Shown piece by piece: positions 18,022 to 27,358 of a stretch of 64,000 bases of DNA (positions are counted from its first letter, which is position 1; each line of letters starts with the position of its first letter). Source of the stretch: Nitrosospira sp. NpAV (GTDB taxonomy: Bacteria > Pseudomonadota > Gammaproteobacteria > Burkholderiales > Nitrosomonadaceae). The position numbers and the translations under genes are program-made. The stretch lies in the NCBI RefSeq assembly GCF_000832065.1, contig NZ_JXQM01000003.1, positions 1 through 64,000 of the forward strand, read 5' to 3'. The notes below the pieces were generated by a model that was not told the DNA's origin, did no database searches, and worked only from the letters and a program-made list of their open reading frames with translations.

Positions 18022-20841
18022 ATGAAACGCATGTTATTTAATGCGACACAGCCGGAAGAACTCCGTGTCGCCATTGTCGACGGTCAAAAGCTTATTGATC
18101 TCGATATTGAATCCGCCGGCAAAGAACAACGCAAGAGCAATATTTACAAGGCAGTCATCACCCGTCTCGAGCCCAGTCTCGAAGCCGCCTTTGTTGAGTA
18201 TGGCGGCGAACGCCACGGTTTTCTTCCCTTCAAGGAAATTTCCCGCTCCTACTTCAAGGATAATGCCGATCCGGCCCGGGTTCGCGTTCAGGATGTACTT
18301 CATGAGGGCCAGGAACTCATCGTCCAGGTAGATAAAGACGAACGTGGCACTAAAGGCGCGGCACTCACTACTTATATCTCCTTGGCTGGCCGCCATCTGG
18401 TTCTGATGCCCAACAATCCGCGCGGTGGCGGTGTGTCGCGCCGTATCGAAGGCGAGGATCGCGCGGAATTGCGTGACGTGATGTCACAACTGAATGTCCC
18501 GCCTGGCATGAGTATTATCGCCCGCACCGCCGGAATAGGGCGTAGCGAGGAAGAGTTACAGTGGGATCTCAATTATCTGCTACAGCTGTGGCGAGCCATT
18601 GAAGATGCGTCGAAGAATCAAAGCGGTGCCTTCCTGATTTACCAGGAAAGCAGCCTTGTAATTCGCGCCATCCGCGATTATTTTCATCAGGAGATCGGCG
18701 AAATCCTGATTGATACCGAAAGCATCTATGAACAGGCCTGTCAGTTCATGAGTCATGTCATGCCCGCCAACGTGAGTCGCGTCAAGCTCTATCGCGACGA
18801 TGTACCGTTATTTTCTCGTTTCCAGATCGAGCACCAGATTGAAACAGCCTATTCACGCCAAGTGACATTGCCTTCGGGCGGCGCTATTGTTATCGATCAT
18901 ACCGAAGCGCTGGTGTCCATCGACGTAAATTCGGCACGTGCCACGCGCGGTTCCGATATCGAGCAAACCGCGCTCAATACCAATTTGGAAGCCGCTGACG
19001 AAATTGCGCGGCAATTGCGCTTGCGGGATTTGGGCGGACTGGTGGTGATTGACTTTATCGACATGGAAATTACGCGTAATCAGCGTGAAGTGGAGAACCG
19101 TCTGCATGAATCATTGCGTTATGATCGGGCCCGCGTGCAGATGGGCAAGATTTCCCGTTTTGGCTTACTCGAATTGTCGCGCCAGCGCCTGCGCCCTTCA
19201 CTGGGTGAAAGCAGCTACATTTCTTGCCCACGTTGCCATGGCACCGGGCACATTCGCGGCACCGACTCCTCCGCGTTGCATATCCTCCGCATCATCCAGG
19301 AAGAGGCGATGAAAGAGAACACCGCCGTACTCCACGCCCAGGTACCGGTTGATGTCGCCACTTACCTTTTGAACGAGAAGCGGGCGGAAATTCATGCCAT
19401 CGAAGCTCGCTTGAAGGTTAATGTAATATTGATTCCAAACATTCATCTGGAAACCCCCAACTACAACATCACGCGTTTGCGGCATGATGACGTGAAACTT
19501 GGCGAGGTTCAAACCAGCTATCAGATGGTAGAAAAACCGGCCCAGGAAATTGCCCTGCCATCCGCCGCGCAGGAAACCAAACCCGCACGGCAGCTGGCGG
19601 CAGTACGTGGCATCACGCCATCACAGCCAGCTCCGGTACGTGAACAAAAACCACATCCTATACCGCAACAGTCCTCGTTCCTGGATAAGATATTCGGTTG
19701 GTTCAAACAAATGAGTGGTGAGGAAAAGAAAGGCCAGCCGGAACTGGCTACGCTCACTCCACAGCGCCCGGAGCGCGGACGCGGGCGACGCGATCGCGGA
19801 CGCGAAGGACGTGGTGAACCCAATGAAAAAGTACAACGGAGTGGTCAACGCGTGCGGGACGATCGTGCTGAACGAGGCGGCGAGATCCCTGGAACTTCAG
19901 GTCCGGTGCGGGAAGCTGCGCTTCAGCGCCCCGATCGTGGCGGACCAAAACCCCAGGGCGAACGGCCCAATCAAAAAAAGCAGCCACGCGCGCCGCGTGA
20001 CGAGAAAATCCGGGCCGACGCCAAGTTACCGACGGGAGAAGAGCAGCCAGCGACTGAAGACCTGTTGCAGCAAAGCGAAGATGGCGGGCGCCGCCGGCGT
20101 CGCGGCGGAAGGCAGCGTGATCGCGGCGAGCGCTCGGAGCGCGTCACTCCTGAAGGTAAACAGGCCATCGGGCGAGATGCCCATCCTCAGCAGACAACTA
20201 GCCAGGCTACGCGCAAAGAAAAAGAAGACCTTTCACCGGCAGCCTTCATTCCCGCACCCGTACAAGAGGCTTCCGCGCTTATTACGGCTTCTTCCTCCTT
20301 GCCGACAGTGGATCTGCCCTCGGAACCGGAATCCGCAAGCGTATCCGCATCGTTGCAAACAGACGAGGTTATGGCCGTAATGACGGAGCCAGCGGCGCTG
20401 ACGGAATCCGTGGAATCGCTACAAGTACCTGTATCGATTGCTCCGGAAACCATATCGGAGAAGAAGCTGGCCGTTCAGGAGCCCGTTGCGGAATCCCCGT
20501 CTGCGAATGCACCCGCTTCCCTCACCGTGGCACTGGAACAACGGGAGCCTATCGAGGATGAAGCAAGCACAGAGAATGAAATTCCCACATTAGCGCATGA
20601 GCCGCCACCCGCGCCGGAACTGGAAGAATCCCCGCAGCATCAATCATCGTATGCAACCGAAATACCGAATCTGGCCGAAAGCGGATTGATCATGATAGAG
20701 ACCATTCCGGAAAAAATAAAACCAGTGGAGGCCGATGCGGCAGGAGAACCCGTGCTGGCGGCGCGTCGGCGAAAAAGAGCGGCTCCCGCCCCGCTGGTGG
20801 AGCATAATGAACCATTGGTACAAATCGAGACGCATAAATAA
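18022..20841 (+). CDS. rne: Ribonuclease E
   Basis: The main endonuclease of mRNA decay and rRNA/tRNA processing, 939 residues. The N-terminal half has the S1 domain (about 37-120), 5' sensor, and a DNase-I-like domain with the metal ligands Asp301 ([12 protein letters not shown]) and Asp344 (VVIDFIDME), then the zinc link CPRC (402-405). From about 510 on the protein is low-complexity: Arg-rich RNA-binding patches ([15 protein letters not shown]), then a long acidic Ala/Pro/Glu/Ser tail, ending in RRRKRAA. This is the expected degradosome scaffold. I chose the ATG at 18022 (GGGAGG 7 nt upstream) over a frame open from 17953. Confidence 0.95.
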   Translation: MKRMLFNATQPEELRVAIVDGQKLIDLDIESAGKEQRKSNIYKAVITRLEPSLEAAFVEYGGERHGFLPFKEISRSYFKDNADPARVRVQDVLHEGQELIVQVDKDERGTKGAALTTYISLAGRHLVLMPNNPRGGGVSRRIEGEDRAELRDVMSQLNVPPGMSIIARTAGIGRSEEELQWDLNYLLQLWRAIEDASKNQSGAFLIYQESSLVIRAIRDYFHQEIGEILIDTESIYEQACQFMSHVMPANVSRVKLYRDDVPLFSRFQIEHQIETAYSRQVTLPSGGAIVIDHTEALVSIDVNSARATRGSDIEQTALNTNLEAADEIARQLRLRDLGGLVVIDFIDMEITRNQREVENRLHESLRYDRARVQMGKISRFGLLELSRQRLRPSLGESSYISCPRCHGTGHIRGTDSSALHILRIIQEEAMKENTAVLHAQVPVDVATYLLNEKRAEIHAIEARLKVNVILIPNIHLETPNYNITRLRHDDVKLGEVQTSYQMVEKPAQEIALPSAAQETKPARQLAAVRGITPSQPAPVREQKPHPIPQQSSFLDKIFGWFKQMSGEEKKGQPELATLTPQRPERGRGRRDRGREGRGEPNEKVQRSGQRVRDDRAERGGEIPGTSGPVREAALQRPDRGGPKPQGERPNQKKQPRAPRDEKIRADAKLPTGEEQPATEDLLQQSEDGGRRRRRGGRQRDRGERSERVTPEGKQAIGRDAHPQQTTSQATRKEKEDLSPAAFIPAPVQEASALITASSSLPTVDLPSEPESASVSASLQTDEVMAVMTEPAALTESVESLQVPVSIAPETISEKKLAVQEPVAESPSANAPASLTVALEQREPIEDEASTENEIPTLAHEPPPAPELEESPQHQSSYATEIPNLAESGLIMIETIPEKIKPVEADAAGEPVLAARRRKRAAPAPLVEHNEPLVQIETHK

Positions 20842-20866
20842 GCATCCCCTGCACCCTGCAATAATT

Positions 20867-20898
20867 AAAAGGCGGAAAATTTACTTTCCGCCTTTTTT
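20867..20898 (+). terminator. Rho-independent terminator after rne
   Basis: A 12-bp perfect stem (20867-20878 with 20885-20896), GC-rich at its base and A/T at both ends, with a 6-nt loop and a T-run, 25 nt past the rne stop codon. Confidence 0.92.
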
Positions 20899-21094
20899 AT
20901 CGACCTCATGACGAGCCTTCATAGCGAATAAATCTGATGCTTTAATTATCCCAAATCCGGTGGTTGACCGCTCATCTGTCGGTTTAGGGACTATGATTCG
21001 TGGAGGATTCTTATGGCACTAGATTCTCACCTTTTGAGGGGTTGCAACGCCTTCCAAAAACCGGGGCTCTACCGTCCAATGACCGGATTTAGGG

Positions 21095-21571
21095 TTATTT
21101 TTCATTACGAATTCGATCCAGCAGCCCTCTTCCCGCTTCTTCCACCAAATTCAGTACGTGTTCAAAACCTTGATGTCCGCCAAAATAAGGATCGGGTACT
21201 TCTGTTATGCCCTCAGAAAACTGTTTGCTATACTCCATCAACAGTCCAAGCTTATGGCTGTGTTCTGGAGGGCATTCCCGCTTGAGTATGGCGAGATTGC
21301 CTTTATCCATCGCCAGAATATAGTGAAAAACCTCGAAATCCTTCTCGTGTATCTGTCGTGCACGCAGTTCCCTGGCGTCATAGCCACGCCGCACGGCTGC
21401 TCTTTGGGCCCTCTCGTCCGGCGGCTCGCCAGTGTGAAAATCATGGGTACCGGCGGAATCGATATAAATCGCTTCTTCAAAGCCGGCAGCTCTGACTTGA
21501 TGTCTGAACACTGCTTCCGCAGTGGGTGAACGACAGATATTGCCCATGCAGACAAAAAGAACTTTAATCAT
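21095..21571 (-). CDS. Low-molecular-weight protein tyrosine phosphatase
   Basis: A 158-residue phosphatase with the P-loop CMGNICRS at the N-terminus (nucleophile Cys8, Arg14) and the general acid Asp127 in VPDPYFGG. Such enzymes act on phosphotyrosine proteins, often in polysaccharide export, or may partner arsenate systems; no kinase or capsule gene is near, so the partner is unknown. It is convergent with rne across the terminator. The usual neighbour in Betaproteobacteria (a cysteine-cluster regulator operon) is not present. Confidence 0.92.
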   Translation of the reverse strand: MIKVLFVCMGNICRSPTAEAVFRHQVRAAGFEEAIYIDSAGTHDFHTGEPPDERAQRAAVRRGYDARELRARQIHEKDFEVFHYILAMDKGNLAILKRECPPEHSHKLGLLMEYSKQFSEGITEVPDPYFGGHQGFEHVLNLVEEAGRGLLDRIRNEK

Positions 21572-22023
21572 TATTTTTCCAGTCGATCCGTGATAACAAC
21601 CCTCTTATCCTCGATATTTCATCCAAACAAGCTCCGTGCAGCATATAAAACCTGGGAATCCGCTTTTTGCAGGATTTTGCAGGGTGCTGCGCGAGCCAAA
21701 GTGTATCAAAGATGATGGATTTGGTGGAGAGTCCAGTCGCATACCCCAGGCAGCCGTGCCGCCTCTTTATTTTGGCCGTCCTTGCAGCCGCCCTGTAATG
21801 TATTTCTCAAATTCCATCTTCGATCCTTTTAACCTTTGTCCATTCCATGCCTGCCCCCAGCTTCGGGATTGCATAAACTAGAGGGTGCATTTGCCCGCTG
21901 CACACGCCAATAAAACGTATTGACCGTATAAACAGCAGAGGTATACAGTGAAAAAATATATACGGTAGAGAGAGAGAAAGAGAGAGCACACCCTCTGCAA
22001 AAGAAGAAAAAAAGAAGGAAACC
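21572..22023. other. Intergenic region upstream of the glycosidase cassette
   Basis: About 450 bp with no recognisable gene. It separates the phosphatase from the GH13 cassette. Its 3' end is a purine-rich tract including a GA microsatellite and then an A/G-rich ribosome-binding stretch (AAGGAAACC). I saw no convincing promoter boxes. Confidence 0.6.
21966..21987. repeat. GA dinucleotide microsatellite
   Basis: An almost pure run of GA units, interrupted once by AA, lies about 40 nt upstream of the small ORF that begins at 22024. It falls in the leader or promoter of the cassette, where slippage could change spacing. Confidence 0.75.
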
Positions 22024-22221
22024 ATGCCGGAGCAAAAAATCGTCGACGTAGTGGAACAGAAGCGGTTGAGTGACGGCCACGAGTCGGGAATCCGCGATGA
22101 AAAACAGCGGCTGTACTTTGACCTCGATTTGTGGAACGAGCTCGACCCCATCCTGAAGGAGCGCCTGTACGGACTCACCCATAGTGAGGGCAACCATGGA
22201 GAAACCGGGAAAACAGGATGA
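22024..22221 (+). CDS. Small hypothetical protein overlapping the GH13 gene
   Basis: A 65-residue charged protein with no signal peptide or membrane segment. The central region (RDEKQRLYFDLDLWNELDPI) is predicted helical and acidic, and the tail is Gly/Glu/His-rich. AAGGA lies about 5 nt before the ATG, and its TGA overlaps the ATG of the glycosidase by 4 nt. This coupling is the best argument that it is real. I recognise no family. It may be a partner or regulator of the glycosidase, which is only an inference from position. Confidence 0.5.
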   Translation: MPEQKIVDVVEQKRLSDGHESGIRDEKQRLYFDLDLWNELDPILKERLYGLTHSEGNHGETGKTG

Positions 22222-23711
22222 AGACCAAGCGCTACCCCCGGTATCCTTCCCTGTTTCAGGTCAATACTCGCGTTTATTTGTCGGAACGCGCCGCTGAATT
22301 GGGCCGGCCGGCAATTCTCGACGACATTCCGGACCGGGTGCTAGAGGGGTGGGTGCTGGCGGGCTTCGACTTGATCTGGTTCCTTGGGATCTGGCAGACG
22401 GGCTTCGCCGGTCGGCAAGTATCGGGGTCGAACCCGGAATGGCTAAAGGAGTATCATCGGGTGCTCCCCGACTTCCGCCCGGTCGATATCTGCGGCTCCT
22501 GCTTCGCGATCCAGGACTACCGGGTACATGATGAGTTTGGCGGGGATGAGGCCCTCGACCGGCTCCGCCGGCGTCTTCATGACCACGGCCTGCGCCTGAT
22601 TCTCGATTTCGTGCCGAACCACACGGCACTGGATCATCCCTGGGTGCGCGAGTACCCGGATTACTATGTGAGGGGCGGCGAAGAGGAACTGGCTGCGGAA
22701 CCATACAATTACCGCCGGATGGAAACAGCCAAAGGAGAGCGAATTCTGGCCTATGGCCGTGATCCGTATTTCGCCGGCTGGCCGGATACGCTCCAGCTGA
22801 ACTACGGCAATCCTGTCCTCCGGGAGGCCATGGATGCCGAATTGCGGAAAATCGCTATCCGGTGTGATGGCGTGCGCTGCGATATGGCAATGCTGGTGCT
22901 GCCCGAGGTCTTTGAAAGGACATGGGGAATTCCTGTGGCCCCCTTTTGGCCGCAGGTAACGAAGACCATACACGACGAGATGCCGGGCTTTCTATTTCTT
23001 GCCGAGGTGTACTGGGATCTGGAATCGGCCCTCCAGCAGCAGGGATTCGACTATACCTACGACAAGCGGCTTTATGACCGTTTACATGAGAGACACGTAC
23101 GCCCGATCCGGGAACACTTCCTGGCAGATCTGAACTTTCAGGACAAACTGGTGCGTTTTCTTGAAAATCATGACGAACCACGCGCGGCGGCGGCCTTCTC
23201 TCCGAAAACCCACCGACCTGCGGCAATCATCACTTTTTTGGCACCGGGTTTGCGTTTCTTCCATCAAGGGCAATTCGAGGGCCGGAAGATACGAATCCCA
23301 GTCCATTTGCGGCGGGGACCAGCGGAACCTGTGGATCATACTGTCGCCGAATTTTATACGGCGTTGATCGAATGCCTGCGGGATCCGGTCTTTCGAGAAG
23401 GCAACTGGCGGTTACTTGAGTGCTGCCCCGCATGGGATGGCAACTGGACCTCGGCCTGCTTCATCGCCTATTCGTGGACCGGAGAGGATGGAGGAAAACG
23501 TCTGATCGCTATCAATTACTCGGATCACCAAAGCCAGTGTTACGTCGTGATGCCGTGGGCGGGTCTTGAAGGACAAGCGTGGCAGCTATATGATCGAATG
23601 GGGACGGCGATTTATGAGAGGAACGGCGATGGCTTGGCCGCGCAAGGTCTTTATCTGGACGTACCGGCATGGGCGTATCACGTATTTGACGTATATCGGG
23701 CTGAAGCGTAG
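22218..23711 (+). CDS. Glycoside hydrolase family 13 (alpha-amylase superfamily) protein
   Basis: A 497-residue (beta/alpha)8 enzyme with all four GH13 regions: DFVPNHT (130-136), GVRCDMAM with nucleophile Asp222, FLAEVYWD with acid/base Glu263, and FLENHDEPR with His318-Asp319. Without a signal peptide it should act in the cytoplasm on alpha-glucan, trehalose or a related sugar; the family is too broad to name the substrate. The N-terminal GFDLIWFLGIWQTG block is distinctive. The gene is visibly richer in G and C, with more CGG, CTG and GGC codons, than the genes either side, which suggests acquisition. No glycogen or trehalose genes are near. Confidence 0.85.
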   Translation: MKTKRYPRYPSLFQVNTRVYLSERAAELGRPAILDDIPDRVLEGWVLAGFDLIWFLGIWQTGFAGRQVSGSNPEWLKEYHRVLPDFRPVDICGSCFAIQDYRVHDEFGGDEALDRLRRRLHDHGLRLILDFVPNHTALDHPWVREYPDYYVRGGEEELAAEPYNYRRMETAKGERILAYGRDPYFAGWPDTLQLNYGNPVLREAMDAELRKIAIRCDGVRCDMAMLVLPEVFERTWGIPVAPFWPQVTKTIHDEMPGFLFLAEVYWDLESALQQQGFDYTYDKRLYDRLHERHVRPIREHFLADLNFQDKLVRFLENHDEPRAAAAFSPKTHRPAAIITFLAPGLRFFHQGQFEGRKIRIPVHLRRGPAEPVDHTVAEFYTALIECLRDPVFREGNWRLLECCPAWDGNWTSACFIAYSWTGEDGGKRLIAINYSDHQSQCYVVMPWAGLEGQAWQLYDRMGTAIYERNGDGLAAQGLYLDVPAWAYHVFDVYRAEA

Positions 23712-23879
23712 GGCTGACTCGAAGCAAAGGACAAGGAGGGCGGAGAACCACAAATTATTGATTCGGCAATACTATGCATTTTATCATGCGGGTATGCTGA
23801 CATGCTGCTTTCCGGCGGAAAAGAACATTCCGCACAGAGTTCCATTGACCAACCTTAATTTCCCGTGGAGTAATAAATA

Positions 23880-24371
23880 ATGAAGAAAAATTTAACGAAC
23901 ATGCTGCGTTCCGCTTTGTTGATTCTCGCCACGACACTGGTGCTCCCGGCATTCGCCGATGATGACAATATAGCGAGCAATATGGATATCTTGCGTGAAA
24001 AAGTCGTCGCAGATAAGAAGTTTGTTGTTGCGAACAACATGAAGCTGACCGAGGCGGAAGCAAAGACGTTCTGGCCTATCTACGATGCCTACCAGCAAGA
24101 TCTGCACGAGATCAACGAACGCATGGCGAAGCTTATCAGTGACTATGCCTTGGCTTATAACAAGGGTGCAGTGCCCGACGAAACGGCAAGAAAACTGCTT
24201 GATGAGGCAATCGCCGTCGAACAAGCCGAAGTCAAATTGAAGCAATCGTATGTACCCAAGCTCAGCAAGGTTCTTCCTGGGGTAAAGGTGGCACGTTACC
24301 TGCAGATTGAGAATAAGATCCGGGCTATCGTTCGCTACGATCTCGCTGCCGCGATTCCGCTGATGGAATAA
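23880..24371 (+). CDS. Periplasmic helical protein of unknown function
   Basis: A 163-residue protein with a clear Sec signal peptide (KKNLTNMLRSALLILATTLVLPAFA, cleavage about residue 26). The mature part is almost wholly helical, with NNMKLTEAEAKTFWPIYDAY, a pattern found in conserved secreted proteins resembling Spy/CpxP-type periplasmic helical proteins. GGAG lies 9 nt before the ATG. It follows the glycosidase by about 170 nt, but its composition matches the host, so it is probably separate. Confidence 0.7.
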   Translation: MKKNLTNMLRSALLILATTLVLPAFADDDNIASNMDILREKVVADKKFVVANNMKLTEAEAKTFWPIYDAYQQDLHEINERMAKLISDYALAYNKGAVPDETARKLLDEAIAVEQAEVKLKQSYVPKLSKVLPGVKVARYLQIENKIRAIVRYDLAAAIPLME

Positions 24372-24503
24372 GCCATGGTTTTCGGCGTAATTGATTTGCA
24401 GGTAAACAGAATCTTTTTCAAAGACACGGAGCAAGGAAAATGATTCTGGAATCGATTATGTCACCATGCAGCCTTCGTCGGCATCCGGTAATTGCGCAGC
24501 AGG

Positions 24504-24596
24504 TCATTTATCCCGCAAAAGGCCAGTCAACAGCGCAATAATGCCGGCAAAGCCAGCCGCACTGCAAAATGCCTTGGGTGCCGCCGCTACTGGCAC
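24504..24596 (-). pseudogene. Possible remnant of a PEP-CTERM protein C-terminus
   Basis: A minus-strand frame of 30 codons reads VPVAAAPKAF, then a small-residue hydrophobic stretch (GFAGIIALLTGLL), then RDK and a stop. This order of VP motif, membrane stretch and basic end resembles the sorting tail recognised by exosortase, with a degraded motif. No full-length gene is upstream: the frame runs into unrelated sequence. I think it is a broken gene end, with low confidence. No exosortase gene is in the window. Confidence 0.25.
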
Positions 24597-24646
24597 GCCC
24601 GGCCTGTCGGACTTCAAGGAAACGAATCGGCTGCGAATACGTGCGG

Positions 24647-26023
24647 CTAGTACGGCAGCATCGCATCCGGCTTGGCTCGCAAAATGACGATGCGGAAATC
24701 ATCCTGAATACGTTTTAAGGCAGCTGCGTTATCCGCCTCAAAGCGGAGTACGATCACCGGCATGGTATTGGATGAGCGCGCCAGACCGAAACCATCCTTG
24801 TATTCCACCCTCAGTCCATCGGTGGTGATGACGCGCTCCGGATTATCGAAGCGAGCGGATTCCTGTAACTGTGCGATAACGGCGTAGTTTTCGCCCTCTT
24901 TCAATCTGATCTGTAATTCCGGCGTGCTGATCGCATCAGGAATGGCATGAAGGGTAGCATCGATATCCACATGGTGACTGAGCAATTCCAGTAGACGGGC
25001 GCCCGCATAAAGACCATCATCGAATCCATACCAGCGCTCCTTGAAAAAAATGTGGCCGCTCATCTCCCCCGCCAGCAGCGCACCGGTTTCTTTCAATTTC
25101 CCCTTGATGAACGAATGTCCCGTTTTCCACATGATAGGCTTGCCGCCGTGACGCTCGATCCATGGTGCCAGATTGCGGGTGCATTTCACATCGAAAATAA
25201 TCTGGGCGCCAGGATTTCTGGATAACACATCGGCCGCAAACAGCATTAACTGGCGATCAGGATAAATAATGCTGCCATCCTTGGTGACCACGCCGACGCG
25301 ATCGCCATCGCCATCGAAGGCGAGTCCGATTTCCGCACCGGTGGTTTTGAGCGCGTGAATCAGGTCGCGCAGGTTCTCGGGGACGGACGGGTCGGGATGA
25401 TGATTGGGAAACGATCCATCCACTTCACAAAACAACTCGGTTACCTCGCACCCCAATCCGCGATATAACGTTGGTGCATAGGCACCGGCCACGCCGTTCC
25501 CGCAATCGATGACAATTTTCATCGGGCGTGTCAACTTGACATCGCTGATTATGCGTTGGAGATATGTTGCGGAAATGTCATGCTTACGGTATTGGCCTTC
25601 TCCGTGAATAAGATCATTGGTCTCAAGACGTGAACGCAGGGCCTGGATGGATTCAGCGGCCAGGGTTTCACCACCCAAGACCATTTTCAAACCATTATAG
25701 TCAGGCGGATTATGGCTGCCGGTGACCATTACGCCAGAATAATCGCACAACATATGGGCCGCAAAGTAAAGCATGGGTGTGGCGACCATTCCCACATCGA
25801 CCACATCAATACCACTTTTTTGCAACCCTCTTGCCAGCGCCAGCATAAGGTCCGGCCCTGATAACCTGCCATCCCGGCCCACCGCTACCGATGTGAGCCC
25901 ACGGACCCGTGCCTCGGAACCAATAGCGTGCCCGACGGCTTCGACTATTTCAGCCGTCAGCGTTTTACCTACGATACCTCGAATATCATAGGCTTTAAAA
26001 ATTTCTTGCGGAAGTGCATGCAT
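24647..26023 (-). CDS. algC: Phosphomannomutase/phosphoglucomutase
   Basis: A 458-residue alpha-D-phosphohexomutase that interconverts hexose 6- and 1-phosphates for polysaccharide and LPS precursors. The phosphoserine is Ser103 in VMVTGSHNPPDYNG, the Mg2+ loop is DGDGDR (237-242), and the sugar-binding GEMSGHIFFKE block is near residue 325. Overall it is close to Pseudomonas AlgC. A short zinc-finger gene and ilvE lie upstream on the same strand, a common beta/gamma-proteobacterial order. The symbol is by resemblance. Confidence 0.88.
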   Translation of the reverse strand: MHALPQEIFKAYDIRGIVGKTLTAEIVEAVGHAIGSEARVRGLTSVAVGRDGRLSGPDLMLALARGLQKSGIDVVDVGMVATPMLYFAAHMLCDYSGVMVTGSHNPPDYNGLKMVLGGETLAAESIQALRSRLETNDLIHGEGQYRKHDISATYLQRIISDVKLTRPMKIVIDCGNGVAGAYAPTLYRGLGCEVTELFCEVDGSFPNHHPDPSVPENLRDLIHALKTTGAEIGLAFDGDGDRVGVVTKDGSIIYPDRQLMLFAADVLSRNPGAQIIFDVKCTRNLAPWIERHGGKPIMWKTGHSFIKGKLKETGALLAGEMSGHIFFKERWYGFDDGLYAGARLLELLSHHVDIDATLHAIPDAISTPELQIRLKEGENYAVIAQLQESARFDNPERVITTDGLRVEYKDGFGLARSSNTMPVIVLRFEADNAAALKRIQDDFRIVILRAKPDAMLPY

Positions 26024-26057
26024 GAGAGTTTCGTGAAACGAGATGAGTTACGTGCTG

Positions 26058-26264
26058 CTAATGGTGCCCCGCCCCCGCGCCGCCCTTGAGCGTGTAGCGT
26101 GTGCCGCAGTAGGGGCATAGCGCTTCACCCGTATCCCCTATTGGTAGAAATACGCGCGGATGCGAATTCCATAATAGCATTGTTGGCATGGGACAATGTA
26201 GCGGCAAATCATCCGCTGTGACTTCGATTTGACGCTGATTATTATCGTTAGCTTGATTCTGCAT
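26058..26264 (-). CDS. Zinc-finger domain protein (zf-CHCC type)
   Basis: A 68-residue protein with the Cys-His-Cys-Cys pattern of the CHCC zinc-finger family: LHCPMP, SHPRVFLPI, and ALCPYCGTRY. The family is related to a mitochondrial complex I subunit, but its bacterial role is not settled. I start at the ATG at 26264 because GAGAG is upstream. A frame open to 26288 lacks a ribosome site. It lies between ilvE and the phosphohexomutase and is probably co-transcribed. Confidence 0.8.
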   Translation of the reverse strand: MQNQANDNNQRQIEVTADDLPLHCPMPTMLLWNSHPRVFLPIGDTGEALCPYCGTRYTLKGGAGAGHH

Positions 26265-26308
26265 CGACTGCTCTCTCGGATGGAACATTAAATATTAATC
26301 GGATGTAG

Positions 26309-27229
26309 TCAGACGTAGGTAAGCCAGGCGGCATGTTTCTCGGTTTTTCCATTGACACAGTCAAAAAACATGGCCTGCAATCTGGCGGTGATCGGGCCGC
26401 GCTTGCCATTGCCAATACTACGGTTATCGAGTTCGCGAATCGGTGTGACTTCAGCTGCGGTACCGGTGAAAAACGCCTCGTCAGCGCAATACACTTCGTC
26501 GCGGGTGATGCGTTTCTCGATCACCGGAATTCCAATTTCAGCTGCCAGCTCTATGATGGATGAACGCGTGATACCATCCAGACAGGAAGTCATGTCCGGC
26601 GTATAGAGCTTGCCGTGCTTGATGATGAATATATTTTCACCCGATCCTTCCGCCACATAGCCGTCCACATCCAGCAGCAGAGCCTCATGATAGCCATCAT
26701 TGGCAACTTCCTGATGAGCCAGGATTGAATTGGCATAGGTAGCGACCGACTTGGCACGGCACATATTGATGTTAACGTGATGCCGTGTGAATGATGAGGT
26801 CTTGACACGGATGCCACTTTCCAGGCCATCCGCCCCCAGGTAGGCACCCCACGGCCAGGCAGCGATAGCCACATGCACCGAAAGTGTCTTGGCGGAAATG
26901 CCCATCGCCTCCGACCCATAAAAGGCGATTGGACGGATATAGCATGATTCCAGGTTATTCTGCTTTACCATATCGCATTGAGCTTGCATCAGCGTTGCCT
27001 TGTCATAGGGCATTTTCATCATGAAAATATGCGCTGAATTGAATAGCCGGTCGGTATGTTCCCGCAGGCGAAAAATTGCGGGGCCCTGGGGTGTTTGATA
27101 GGCACGCACGCCTTCGAATACCCCCAAGCCATAGTGCAGCGTGTGCGTCAGCACATGTGTAGTAGCATCGCGCCACGGAATTACTTTGCCATCGCTCCAG
27201 ATCACGCCGTCGCGGTCAGCCATTGACAT
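26309..27229 (-). CDS. ilvE: Branched-chain amino acid aminotransferase
   Basis: A PLP class IV aminotransferase of 306 residues making Leu, Ile and Val from their keto acids. The PLP lysine is Lys160 in MCRAKSVATYANS, the same position as in E. coli. LLLDVDGYVAEGSGENIF and FFTGTAAEVTPIRELD are the conserved phosphate and substrate blocks. GGGAG lies 7 nt before the ATG. It is followed by the zinc-finger gene and lies downstream of glnE. Confidence 0.93.
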   Translation of the reverse strand: MSMADRDGVIWSDGKVIPWRDATTHVLTHTLHYGLGVFEGVRAYQTPQGPAIFRLREHTDRLFNSAHIFMMKMPYDKATLMQAQCDMVKQNNLESCYIRPIAFYGSEAMGISAKTLSVHVAIAAWPWGAYLGADGLESGIRVKTSSFTRHHVNINMCRAKSVATYANSILAHQEVANDGYHEALLLDVDGYVAEGSGENIFIIKHGKLYTPDMTSCLDGITRSSIIELAAEIGIPVIEKRITRDEVYCADEAFFTGTAAEVTPIRELDNRSIGNGKRGPITARLQAMFFDCVNGKTEKHAAWLTYV

Positions 27230-27358
27230 GCAGAGACTCCCAGGGAAAATTTGTAGCTAAGTATTCTAACGCATTTTCACATGAAAAATGAAAACACCCA
27301 GTCAGCGTTCATACTGTTTTTATGTTTATTTCCGAGCCCCATAACGAAATTACAGCGC

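Noticed and set aside
24466-24687. 73-codon frame between the periplasmic protein and the phosphohexomutase
   Set aside because: It runs into the end of the phosphohexomutase gene, has no ribosome site and low-complexity content.
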